Source of the DNA: JAZKFT01 sp043760535
GTDB lineage: Bacteria; Bacteroidota; Bacteroidia; Chitinophagales; Chitinophagaceae
Direction of reading: 5' to 3'
DNA length: 9,350 nt
Assembly: GCA_043760535.1 (NCBI GenBank)
Contig: JAYUOV010000262.1
Span: 1-9,350, forward strand
Below the pieces are notes generated by a model that had not been told where the DNA came from, did no database searches, and saw nothing but the letters and a program-made list of their open reading frames with translations. Positions 1-7,228 of the stretch are shown here, piece by piece. Both the position numbers and the translations under genes were made by a program. Position 1 is the stretch's first letter. Each line of letters opens with the position of its first letter.

Positions 1-2
1 CA

Positions 3-1022
3 ATGTTTAAAAAAGCGACTTTAAAAGATATAGCTAAGGAGTTAAATATTACCGTTTCAGCTGTATCTAAGGCTTTAAGCAATCATCCAGCTATGAGCGA
101 CGTAACCAAGGACTTGGTAAATAAAACGGCTACAAAACTTAATTATCAGCAAAATAGAATAGCTCTTTCGCTAAAGACTGGAAAAAGCCATATTATAGGT
201 GTAATGATACCTAGCGCAGATAAATTATTTTTTGGTTCGGTAGTGCATGGTATTGAAAAAATAATTAACCCTATGGGATTTAATTTATTATTATTCCAAA
301 CCAACGAATCAAGAGATTATGAGATAAAAGGGATTGATATGTTTTTGCAAGCAAATGTAGATTGCATCATAGCATCTATTGCAAAAGAAGCAACACATTA
401 CGAGCATTATGCCGAGGTTAAAAAGCGCAATATTCCGCTCATTTTATTTGACCGTGTAGAAGATACTTTGGGCGTACATTCTGTAAAAATTGATGACTAT
501 TTAGGCGGGTACAGAGCTACGGAACATTTGATTAAAAAAGGATATACCCATATTGGACACATAGCGGGGCTTCAGCATGTGCAAATTTTTAAAGATCGGT
601 TAAGAGGATATAAAGATGCATTAATTGCTAATAATATATTGTATAAAGAAAACATGGTGTATTATGGCAAAAACTCCATTGAAAGCGGGGGAGAGGGGAT
701 GAAGCATTTACTAAACAACAATGATAAAATTAATGCTATTTTTTGTGTAGAAGATTTTACAGCACTAGGCGCTATGCAGTTATTAAAAGAGCAGCATATA
801 AAAATTCCTAAAGAAATGGGTGTAGTAGGGTTTGCCAATGAGTCATTTGGTAAATATATTACTCCTAGCCTTACTACCATTGATCAACAAACCATTCACA
901 TGGGTGAAGAGGCTGCTAAACTTTTTATAAAACTAATGGATAGAGAAGATATTTACTCATCAATTGAGTCTGTTGTGCTTCAGCCCATTATTGTTGAAAG
1001 AGACTCTACTAAAAAAAAGTAA
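3..1022 (+). CDS. LacI-family transcriptional regulator
   Basis: A DNA-binding sugar-responsive regulator of the LacI/GalR family, 339 residues, the usual length. The N-terminal helix-turn-helix spans about residues 5-50, with TLKDIAKELNIT as the first helices and VSAVSKALSNHP as the recognition helix region. A hinge (NRIALSLKTGKSHIIG, about 51-66) leads into a periplasmic-binding-protein-like effector domain (about 64-335). The motifs DRVEDTLGVHSVKIDD, GYTHIGHIAG and VVGFANESFGKYITPSLTTIDQ are typical of that domain. The start at base 3 gives the family-typical N-terminus (MFKKATLKDIA), so the gene is probably complete, but its promoter lies outside the window. It is followed in the same direction by the GH16 hydrolase after 243 bp. 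The obvious inference is that it controls that gene or the sugar genes further right, but I found no convincing LacI-type palindromic operator. The effector cannot be deduced from the sequence. Confidence 0.95.
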   Translation: MFKKATLKDIAKELNITVSAVSKALSNHPAMSDVTKDLVNKTATKLNYQQNRIALSLKTGKSHIIGVMIPSADKLFFGSVVHGIEKIINPMGFNLLLFQTNESRDYEIKGIDMFLQANVDCIIASIAKEATHYEHYAEVKKRNIPLILFDRVEDTLGVHSVKIDDYLGGYRATEHLIKKGYTHIGHIAGLQHVQIFKDRLRGYKDALIANNILYKENMVYYGKNSIESGGEGMKHLLNNNDKINAIFCVEDFTALGAMQLLKEQHIKIPKEMGVVGFANESFGKYITPSLTTIDQQTIHMGEEAAKLFIKLMDREDIYSSIESVVLQPIIVERDSTKKK

Positions 1023-1062
1023 TTGAGTAGATTTTTCATCAGATTATCTAGTTTTTTTTAGT
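1008..1062 (+). terminator. A/T-rich hairpin overlapping the end of the LacI gene
   Basis: ACTAAAAAAAA (1008-1018), which overlaps the last codons, is perfectly complementary to TTTTTTTTAGT (1052-1062), an 11-bp stem. A second stem lies inside it: TAGAT (1028-1032) with ATCTA (1046-1050). The eight-T tract at 1052-1059 could serve as a terminator tail after the inner stem. The stems are almost entirely A-T, so this is a weak or bidirectional terminator at best. If it does not work, the hydrolase may be read through from the regulator. Confidence 0.35.
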
Positions 1063-1265
1063 TCATTATATTTTTATGCGATTTACAATTAAGAATATTG
1101 TAAAAGAAAAAAAAATCAGATTTTAATTTTTTTTGCAGCTATTTGTAAAATAAAATATGCAAGTCAAATGTGCTTTATATCTTTTGATTGTTTTTTTTAT
1201 TTCTGAATTAAATTACTAGACAACAACATTATTCTTTTCTATTCACTTAAAAAAAATTGCTAAAA

Positions 1266-2162
1266 ATGAAAATTATTTTTTTCTTCGTTATCACATTTTC
1301 TATCAGTATTTTTTTTCCTAAAGTTTGCTTATCCCAGAAAATGTCTAAAAAATTTGCTGATAAACAAACACCAAAAAATGCTGTTCCTTTCATAAATTAT
1401 GACAGCGTTTCAAAAGAAAGCCTAAAAAATATTTGGAAAATAGAATTTTCTGATGAGTTTAACGACAATGTTATAGACACAACTAAATGGAATGTGGAAA
1501 CTTCTATTAAAAAACGTGTAGATGTTACCCTTTATGCTGATAAGGACCAATTGGAAGAAAAGGATGGAAATATTTATATTTACTATCGTAAGTCTAATAT
1601 GAGCGATACAGCTTACAATGCAGGAAGGTTTAATTCAAAAAATAAATACGCTCCTGTTTATGGTTTTTTAGAATGCCGGATGCATGTTGTTAAGCCAAAT
1701 GGACATCAAACTGCATTTTGGATGATGCCTGAGGGTAATGGTATGAAAACAACTGAAGGCGTGGATAGTACTGCTAATGATGGTGCCGAAATAGATATTG
1801 TGGAAGCTACAAAAGCTAACGCATATTCTTTAGGGTTGCATTGGGATGGATATGCTAAGCCTGCGCACAAGTCGAATGGCAGGCTAATAAAAGCGCCCAA
1901 AATGCACGATACAGAATATCATATTTATGGCTTTGAATGGAATCCAACTTTTCTAAAATTTTATTTTGATGGTAAGGTTGTTGCCACCATGACTGATGCC
2001 AAACTTATTCCGCATGTGGCTGAGTTTATTTATTTTTCTGGAAGCTGTTTTGGAGAAAACAATTGGTTAGATGGTGACATAAGAAAAAATAATTATATCC
2101 AAAAAGGTAATACAGACAAGGCTTACATTGATTACATACGAGTTTTTAAAACTAAAAAGTAA
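1266..2162 (+). CDS. Secreted glycoside hydrolase family 16 (beta-glucanase-like)
   Basis: A family-16 endo-acting glycoside hydrolase that cleaves beta-linked glucans or galactans outside the cytoplasm. I chose the ATG at 1266 (298 aa) over an in-frame TTG at 1257, because it begins directly with a signal peptide (MKIIFFFVITFSISIFF, cleavage probably near residues 23-24). There is no lipobox, so it is probably periplasmic or secreted rather than a lipoprotein. The catalytic domain spans about residues 55-297. It opens with FSDEFNDNVIDTTKW and continues with YGFLECRMHV and QTAFWMMPEG. The catalytic strand EIDIVE follows (nucleophile E175, helper D177, acid/base E180), and the extra residue marks the beta-bulge branch that includes laminarinases, agarases and carrageenases. 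LHWDGYAKPAHKSNG, YHIYGFEWNPTFLKFYFDG and the closing IDYIRVFK complete the fold. There is no carbohydrate-binding module or sorting domain. Glucan (laminarin-type) activity fits the glucose-storage neighbours, but the substrate is inferred, not shown. Confidence 0.9.
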   Translation: MKIIFFFVITFSISIFFPKVCLSQKMSKKFADKQTPKNAVPFINYDSVSKESLKNIWKIEFSDEFNDNVIDTTKWNVETSIKKRVDVTLYADKDQLEEKDGNIYIYYRKSNMSDTAYNAGRFNSKNKYAPVYGFLECRMHVVKPNGHQTAFWMMPEGNGMKTTEGVDSTANDGAEIDIVEATKANAYSLGLHWDGYAKPAHKSNGRLIKAPKMHDTEYHIYGFEWNPTFLKFYFDGKVVATMTDAKLIPHVAEFIYFSGSCFGENNWLDGDIRKNNYIQKGNTDKAYIDYIRVFKTKK

Positions 2163-2568
2163 CAAGCAGTATCTATTCAATTGTGCTTTTAAAAATATTC
2201 AGTGTTTAAATGCAAATATAAATATAAATGTATTCTTTTTGTACACTAAAGGCATTTAAGTACTCCTTTCGGGGGGTAAAACAAGGTAATGAAGTTATAT
2301 ATTAAATATAAATGATAATTAATTTTAAAACAGCTTTGTTCATTACATCTTTAAAAATCAGAGTATCATTTTGGTTCATAAGCCTTTACCCTGCAAATTG
2401 AAACAGCTTACTATTTGCCTTTACTGTACATCTTAGGAATGAAGAAAGTTTTTTAATAGCCTAATAAATACACAAAAATAAAACTACTACTTACTTGATT
2501 ATTGAACCACGGAATGGATTTAAACATTTGCCTTGCACCTAGTACCCTGAACCTCAAATAAGATAATA
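2163..2568. other. Intergenic region without a recognisable gene
   Basis: About 400 bp of mostly AT-rich DNA between the convergent ends of the GH16 gene (+) and the ROK kinase gene (-). Translation in both directions gives only frames of some 15-30 codons with no recognisable motif. Just after the GH16 stop, AAGCA (2164-2168) and TGCTT (2184-2188, followed by TT and A-runs) could form a weak 5-bp terminator hairpin. A 9-bp direct repeat ATTTGCCTT occurs at 2413-2421 and 2526-2534. A short G-rich island (about 2264-2277) stands out against the AT background. I see no RNA-gene signature or clear terminator for the kinase strand. Confidence 0.5.
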
Positions 2569-3549
2569 TTATTTTTTTTCCCATACCAATGCACTAGCAC
2601 CTAAAATGGCGGCATCGCTTTCTCTTAGTAAGCTAAATAACAGTTTTACTTTATTTCTAAAAATAGGTAGCAGGTTTTGCTCCATAGCCTTGCGTATTGG
2701 TACCATTAATAAATCGCCGGCTTTAGTAGGGCCACCAAATAATATGATGGCTTCGGGTGATGAAAACATTACAAAATTGGCAAGCGCACAGCCTAATATG
2801 TTACCAGTGTATTCAAATACTTCTTTTGCTATTTCGTCACCTTCTTCTGCGCAGTCAAAAATGTTGCGGCTTTCCAGTTCATCTGCGGGGTAGTTTCGCA
2901 GTAAAGATGTTTTTTCGGGGTGTTTGTCTAGCAGTTCTAGGGCTGTAAGCCGCATGCCTGTAGCAGATGCATATACTTCTAAAGAGCCATGTGCACCAGT
3001 TCCTTCATGCAGCCTGCCACCAGGAATAATAATGGTATGACCAAGTTCTCCGGCAAAGCCATCATGCCCATAAATAAGTTGACCATTGGCCACAATACCG
3101 CTGCCCACGCCGGTTCCAAGGGTTATCATTATAAAATCCTTCATTCCCCTAGCAGCTCCGTACATCATTTCGCCCACGGCAGCGGCATTGGCATCGTTAG
3201 TTAGTGAGGCCTCAAGTCCAAACTTTTTAGTCATCAGGTCTGCAAAGGGAATAATCCCTTCCCAGGGTAGGTTGGGGGCATACTCTATGGTGCCAGTATA
3301 ATAGTTTCCATTTGGTGCCCCAACACCAATTCCTTTTATGGTTTCCATACCTCCTACGGCGTTGATAGCAGGTTCTATGGCTTCATACAATTCTTTTATA
3401 AAATCTGCTACCACATTGTATTTACGTGTGCTAATGGCACCACGATAAAGGATATTGCCACGCTGATCTACAATACCAAATTTGGTATTGGTACCACCTA
3501 TATCTATACCAATGGCATAATGAGCTATTTGTGAAAGTGCAGTTGTCAT
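2569..3549 (-). CDS. ROK-family sugar kinase (probable glucokinase), zinc motif lost
   Basis: An ATP-dependent sugar kinase of the ROK family, 326 aa, full length. It most likely turns imported glucose into glucose-6-phosphate in the cytoplasm. The N-terminal phosphate-binding motif DIGGTNTKFGIVD spans residues 16-28. The sugar-binding/catalytic motif LTNDANAAAVGE is at about 116-127, with D119 as the expected catalytic base. LGTGVGSG (144-151) is the second phosphate motif. GELGH (167-171) carries the conserved glutamate and histidine, and FGGPTKAGD begins the third nucleotide-site element near 271. There is no helix-turn-helix, so it is a kinase and not a ROK repressor. Unusually, the cysteine-rich CxCGxxGCxE segment is replaced by GRLHEGTGAHGSLE (178-191), which has no cysteine, although H171 and the LEVYASATG continuation remain. 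It lies 40 bp downstream of the sugar transporter on the same strand and is almost surely co-transcribed. Other hexoses, such as fructose, mannose or an amino sugar, are possible substrates. Confidence 0.9.
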   Translation of the reverse strand: MTTALSQIAHYAIGIDIGGTNTKFGIVDQRGNILYRGAISTRKYNVVADFIKELYEAIEPAINAVGGMETIKGIGVGAPNGNYYTGTIEYAPNLPWEGIIPFADLMTKKFGLEASLTNDANAAAVGEMMYGAARGMKDFIMITLGTGVGSGIVANGQLIYGHDGFAGELGHTIIIPGGRLHEGTGAHGSLEVYASATGMRLTALELLDKHPEKTSLLRNYPADELESRNIFDCAEEGDEIAKEVFEYTGNILGCALANFVMFSSPEAIILFGGPTKAGDLLMVPIRKAMEQNLLPIFRNKVKLLFSLLRESDAAILGASALVWEKK

Positions 3550-3589
3550 TATATTAAATTAGAATGAAAGAATATACTGTTATTATTTT

Positions 3590-5416
3590 TTAATGTCCGC
3601 CACTAACCGGCTGATCGTAACCAATGCCTTGTTTTTTTAATATGCCTTTTACCCTAAAAGCAAAGAATGCTAAATATGCAAAACAAATAGCAGATATCCA
3701 ATATGACTGATGAATACCATATCCTACTTTTTCGGGAGAAGATGATTGTATTAAATCTGCCATTTTACCCTGAATAGGTGGAATAATGGCACCTCCTAGA
3801 ATCATCATTACTAAAAAGCCTGCACCTTGTGTGGTGTACTTGCCAAGGCCAGCAATAGATAATGAAAAAATACATGGCCACATAATAGAACAAAATAAAC
3901 CGCCACTTAAGAAGGCGTAAACAGCTACAGTACCTTCCGTCATTATGCCGATTAGCATGGCAGCAATGCTCAAAAGGCTAAACGTTAATAAGGTTCGGGC
4001 TGGTTTGTTGCCACCTAAAAAAAATGCAACAATCAAAACCAAAACACAAATGATGTACCAATACAATGGAGACATATCTTTTTGTGCAATTGTGTTTACA
4101 CCTATAATTATGCCGAAAGCAACTAGTGGTACTATAATTAATAAAAGCTTTTTTAAGTTAGCAGTTGGGTTAAATACATCTATTGCGCCTGCCCATCTTC
4201 CAATCATAAGCCCGCCCCAATACATGGAAATAAATGGAGCTATTTGTGATGATTGGTATCCTCCAAACTGTGGTTGCTTTAACAGTTCTCCCAAGTTACT
4301 ACCGATAGCTACTTCTACACCTACGTAAACAAAGATGGCCAGCATTCCTAAAACTAGTTGCGGGTATTTCATTGCACCCCAACCATCGCCTTTTTTGGAT
4401 GCAATAAGATTGGCGCCAATTAGGCCAAAAACAATAACAGCAAGGGCGCCAAAAAGCCAGCCCATCCTGTATTTTTCCAATGGCTTTTTAAGTGCATTTA
4501 ATAATGCTTTTTGGGGTGCTATGGATGCTTCCATGCTTTTCTTTAACTCGATTGCTTCTATTGAAACTGGCAGATTTTTTAAGTGGGTAATGGAATCTAT
4601 ACTAGCCTCAACAGGTGCAATTGCTTTGGCAATTGATTCTATTTTTTTAGATTCTGGCGACGTATAACTTTTAAAAACGGGTGTAAAGGTGAATATTAGT
4701 AACCCGGTAATAATTATAAGAATATAAAGCGCCTTTTTGGCTGGCTCTTGTTTTTCTAAACTAATTCCGGGCGGTACTTTTTTAGAAAAATGAAAAAGGG
4801 CAGCAGCTGCAATAAATAAACCACCTACACAAGAGTATAAAACCAAAACTTTTGATAAACTAAGTGCAGCAATTTGTGCATCGGTAATATCGGCAGCACT
4901 ACCAAATAGTGCCAGCCCTATAACAAGTGGGCCAATAGTTGTTCCAAAAGAATTGATACTACCACCAAGGTTCACCCGGGAACTTCCGGTAGAAGGGTCG
5001 CCTAGGGTAATGGCAAATGGATTGGCAGCTGTTTGCTGTAATGAAAACCCGAGTGCCACTATAAAAAGACCTAATAACATGCCTGTAAATGTGTTAGCAT
5101 TTACAGCCACTATCATTGCAACAGCACCTAATGTACTAAAAAGCAAGCCATATACGATACTCTTTTTATAGCCCCATTTTCCTACTAAATCCTTGCCACC
5201 TAATGCTCCGTAAGCAAATAAAATTAATGCACCTAAATAATAAGCCAGGTAAAAAGCAAAATCAATTAACTGACTTTGAAATTGATCTAAAGAAAAATAG
5301 TTTTTACAAAATGGAATAAAAATACTGTTGCCAGCGGCAATAAATCCCCAAAAAAAGAAAACGGTAACTAATGTTCCCAACGCCCCTGTATTGGTTGGCT
5401 GTTTTGTTGCACTCAT
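3590..5416 (-). CDS. MFS sugar transporter, FHS (FucP/GluP-like) family, enlarged
   Basis: An inner-membrane sugar permease of the major facilitator superfamily, fucose/glucose/galactose (FHS) branch. The family hallmarks are visible: FFFWGFIAAGNSIFIPF (20-36), FQSQLIDFAFYLAYYLGALI (46-65), GFSLQQTAANPFAITLG (123-139) and RVNLGGSINSFGTTIGPL (147-164). In the second half are MYWGGLMIGRWAGA (398-411), FCSIMWPCIFSLSIAGLG (508-525) and MMILGGAIIPPIQGKMADL (537-555). At 608 residues it is far longer than the usual 400-440. The excess lies between the two six-helix halves and between helices 9 and 10. Residues 229-248 and 319-338 look like two extra membrane helices flanking a charged, helical loop of about 70 residues. 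Two further hydrophobic segments (about 451-468 and 475-492) appear before the helix-10 motif. I count about 16 membrane segments. It is the first gene of a unit with the ROK kinase, which points to glucose or a related hexose as substrate. Confidence 0.92.
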   Translation of the reverse strand: MSATKQPTNTGALGTLVTVFFFWGFIAAGNSIFIPFCKNYFSLDQFQSQLIDFAFYLAYYLGALILFAYGALGGKDLVGKWGYKKSIVYGLLFSTLGAVAMIVAVNANTFTGMLLGLFIVALGFSLQQTAANPFAITLGDPSTGSSRVNLGGSINSFGTTIGPLVIGLALFGSAADITDAQIAALSLSKVLVLYSCVGGLFIAAAALFHFSKKVPPGISLEKQEPAKKALYILIIITGLLIFTFTPVFKSYTSPESKKIESIAKAIAPVEASIDSITHLKNLPVSIEAIELKKSMEASIAPQKALLNALKKPLEKYRMGWLFGALAVIVFGLIGANLIASKKGDGWGAMKYPQLVLGMLAIFVYVGVEVAIGSNLGELLKQPQFGGYQSSQIAPFISMYWGGLMIGRWAGAIDVFNPTANLKKLLLIIVPLVAFGIIIGVNTIAQKDMSPLYWYIICVLVLIVAFFLGGNKPARTLLTFSLLSIAAMLIGIMTEGTVAVYAFLSGGLFCSIMWPCIFSLSIAGLGKYTTQGAGFLVMMILGGAIIPPIQGKMADLIQSSSPEKVGYGIHQSYWISAICFAYLAFFAFRVKGILKKQGIGYDQPVSGGH

Positions 5417-5462
5417 AATGTAATTTTAAAGGTGTAATTAAAGTCACTGGTTAATTTAGTAC

Positions 5463-5493
5463 TTTGTAATGTAGGCGTATGTTTTTATGCTTG
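5463..5493 (+). promoter_or_regulatory. Candidate Bacteroidota-type promoter for glgA with overlapping inverted repeat
   Basis: TTTG (5463-5466) is followed after 19 nt by TATGCTTG (5486-5493). These match the Bacteroidota -33 TTTG and -7 TAnnTTTG elements with one mismatch in the -7 box. Transcription would start near 5500, leaving a leader of roughly 170 nt before the glgA ATG at 5669. An inverted repeat, TGCTT (5488-5492) and AAGCA (5499-5503), overlaps the -7 box and the predicted start site and could be an operator half-site pair. The match could be chance in DNA this AT-rich. The rest of the 252-bp divergent region (5417-5668) shows no exact consensus on the minus strand for the transporter unit, and a nine-T run lies near 5595. 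Confidence 0.4.
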
Positions 5494-5668
5494 TTTTAAA
5501 GCACAATATATAATTTTAGATATTAAGGTTTTAAAAAATTGTATCGGCCAGCTTAAAATTGCCTTCTTTTATTATTGTTTTCTGTATGGCTAAAATTTTT
5601 TTTTAATATCCCACTCCGCAATTAAAAAAATCCACTAATTTGTTTGCGAATATTAAAAGAATCATTGC

Positions 5669-7192
5669 ATGGAAATAATACACGTAAGTGCTGAATGTTA
5701 TCCGGTAGCAAAAGCTGGCGGCCTTGGAGATGTGGTAGGTGCCCTGCCCAAATACCAAAACCAGTTAGGCCACAATGCTAAAGTGGTAATGCCAATGTAC
5801 CGCACTAAATTTCTTTACGAAAACGAATGGGAAGTAGTTCACGAAAGCGGTACATACTTAGGGTCGCAATGGTTTCGTTATGCTATTATTAAAGAAGTTA
5901 CAAACAAGCTTGGCTTCGACCTGTACCTTGTAGATATCAATGGATTGCTAGACCGTGAGCAAGTGTATGGCTATAGCGATGATACCGAAAGATTCCTTTC
6001 TTTTCAGATAGCTGTTTTACACTGGATTAACCAATGGCAGCAGCTGCCCGATGTGCTTCATTGCCACGACCATCATACCGGTCTTATCCCTTTTATGCTT
6101 AAATATTGTTACGGTATAGATAGGTTGCGGAACATTCGTACCGCACTTACTATACACAATGGACAGTATCAGGGCTGGATGGGTTGGGATAAAAAGAACC
6201 TAATCCCTGCCTTCGACAATTGGAAAAGTGGCTTGCTGGAGTGGAATCACATGATTAATCCTTTAGCAAGCGGAGTACGATGTGCTGATGCTGTAACAAC
6301 AGTTAGCAATAGTTACCTCCAAGAACTACGGTATTCTGCCAACGGCCTCGAAAAACTTTTTGAATATGAGAAAGGTAAATGCAGTGGTATTTTAAACGGT
6401 ATTGATAACGATGTTTGGGATCCTGCAACAGATAAATACCTGGAACACCATTTTAGTGTAGCTACAGTAGACGAGGGGAAAGCCGCCAATAAAAAATGGC
6501 TTTGCGAAAGATTTAATCTGGAAGAAAAGATGCCCCTAATTATTTTTATAGGAAGACTGGTAGGGGAGAAGGCCGCCGAAATTTTACCACAAGCTATAGG
6601 CGAATCCATTGTACAATATAACGGTAACGTGAATTTCTTAATACTAGGTAGTGGCGATAATCTTATAGAAACGCAACTGCAAAATATGGTAGCACCATTA
6701 AAAGGTAAGTTCAATTGCTTTATTGGATACAACGAACAACTGGCTCACAGAATGTATGCCGGTGCCGATTTTTTACTAATGCCAAGCCGTGTGGAACCTT
6801 GCGGCCTAAACCAAATGTATGCCCTTCGTTACGGTACAGTTCCTATGGTTCGTAGTACAGGAGGGTTAAGGGATACAGTTATAGATATTAGTGAGCCAAA
6901 CGATATTGGATTTGGTTTGTGCTTTGATAATGCTACAGTTAATGATGTGATTTTTGCCACTGGCCGTGCCGTAGGCTGGTATGCCGAAGCCCCTGAAATA
7001 CTAACAGCGGCCCGAACCCGCATGATGCAGATAGACCATAGCTGGGAAAGAAGTGCACAAGCCTATATAGATGTATATGGTGTTACAAAGGATGATGTAG
7101 TTAAAGAAGATGTAGCTTTAACAGTACCTGTATCCATTCCTAAAAAGAAAGTAGCGAAAGCAAAAAATGTAGTCTTAAGTAAGAAGCTGTAA
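5669..7192 (+). CDS. glgA: Glycogen synthase (ADP-glucose, GT5)
   Basis: Transfers glucose from ADP-glucose to the non-reducing end of a growing alpha-1,4-glucan in the cytoplasm. The N-terminal GT5 Rossmann domain begins MEIIHVSAECYPVAKAGGLGD, with the ADP-glucose-binding KAGGLGD at residues 15-21. LHCHDHHTGLIP (130-141) is the HDxHT-type motif, TIHNGQYQG (161-169) follows, and ILNGIDNDVWDP (241-252) marks the domain junction. The C-terminal GT-B domain carries IGRLVGEKAAEILPQAI (294-310), with K301 in the phosphate-contacting region. PSRVEPCGLNQMYALRYGT (372-390) contains the conserved E376 and C378, followed by STGGLRDTV. The start at 5669 gives the standard N-terminus. At 507 residues it is about 30 longer than E. 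coli GlgA (477). The excess is a tail after YIDVYG (about 471-507) rich in K, V and D that does not look folded. It is divergent from the transporter/kinase unit and 69 bp ahead of the first possible glgC start codon, so the two are probably one transcript. Confidence 0.97.
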   Translation: MEIIHVSAECYPVAKAGGLGDVVGALPKYQNQLGHNAKVVMPMYRTKFLYENEWEVVHESGTYLGSQWFRYAIIKEVTNKLGFDLYLVDINGLLDREQVYGYSDDTERFLSFQIAVLHWINQWQQLPDVLHCHDHHTGLIPFMLKYCYGIDRLRNIRTALTIHNGQYQGWMGWDKKNLIPAFDNWKSGLLEWNHMINPLASGVRCADAVTTVSNSYLQELRYSANGLEKLFEYEKGKCSGILNGIDNDVWDPATDKYLEHHFSVATVDEGKAANKKWLCERFNLEEKMPLIIFIGRLVGEKAAEILPQAIGESIVQYNGNVNFLILGSGDNLIETQLQNMVAPLKGKFNCFIGYNEQLAHRMYAGADFLLMPSRVEPCGLNQMYALRYGTVPMVRSTGGLRDTVIDISEPNDIGFGLCFDNATVNDVIFATGRAVGWYAEAPEILTAARTRMMQIDHSWERSAQAYIDVYGVTKDDVVKEDVALTVPVSIPKKKVAKAKNVVLSKKL

Positions 7193-7228
7193 GAATGAAT
7201 TTAATACCATTCTGATTAAAATATCTAA

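Noticed and set aside
1178..1186. TATCTTTTG as a -7 promoter box for the GH16 gene
   Set aside because: It has one extra T relative to TAnnTTTG, and no TTG lies at the proper distance upstream.
1314..1345. Possible lipoprotein signal at the cysteine in PKVCLSQ of the GH16 protein
   Set aside because: The residues before the cysteine (P-K-V) do not fit a lipobox, and ordinary signal peptidase I cleavage is more likely.
2276..2290. AAAACAAGGTA resembling the conserved 3' part of 16S rRNA
   Set aside because: The match is only about 10 bases and no flanking rRNA sequence follows.
2606..3301. Several open frames on the + strand opposite the ROK kinase
   Set aside because: They are antisense to a gene with all its family motifs and show no motifs of their own.
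3945..5171. Open frames on the + strand opposite the transporter
   Set aside because: Antisense shadows of a well-supported membrane protein, with no plausible protein features.
5417..5668. LacI-type operator in the divergent region
   Set aside because: No palindrome with a central CG and suitable arms was found. Only the short TGCTT/AAGCA pair is present.
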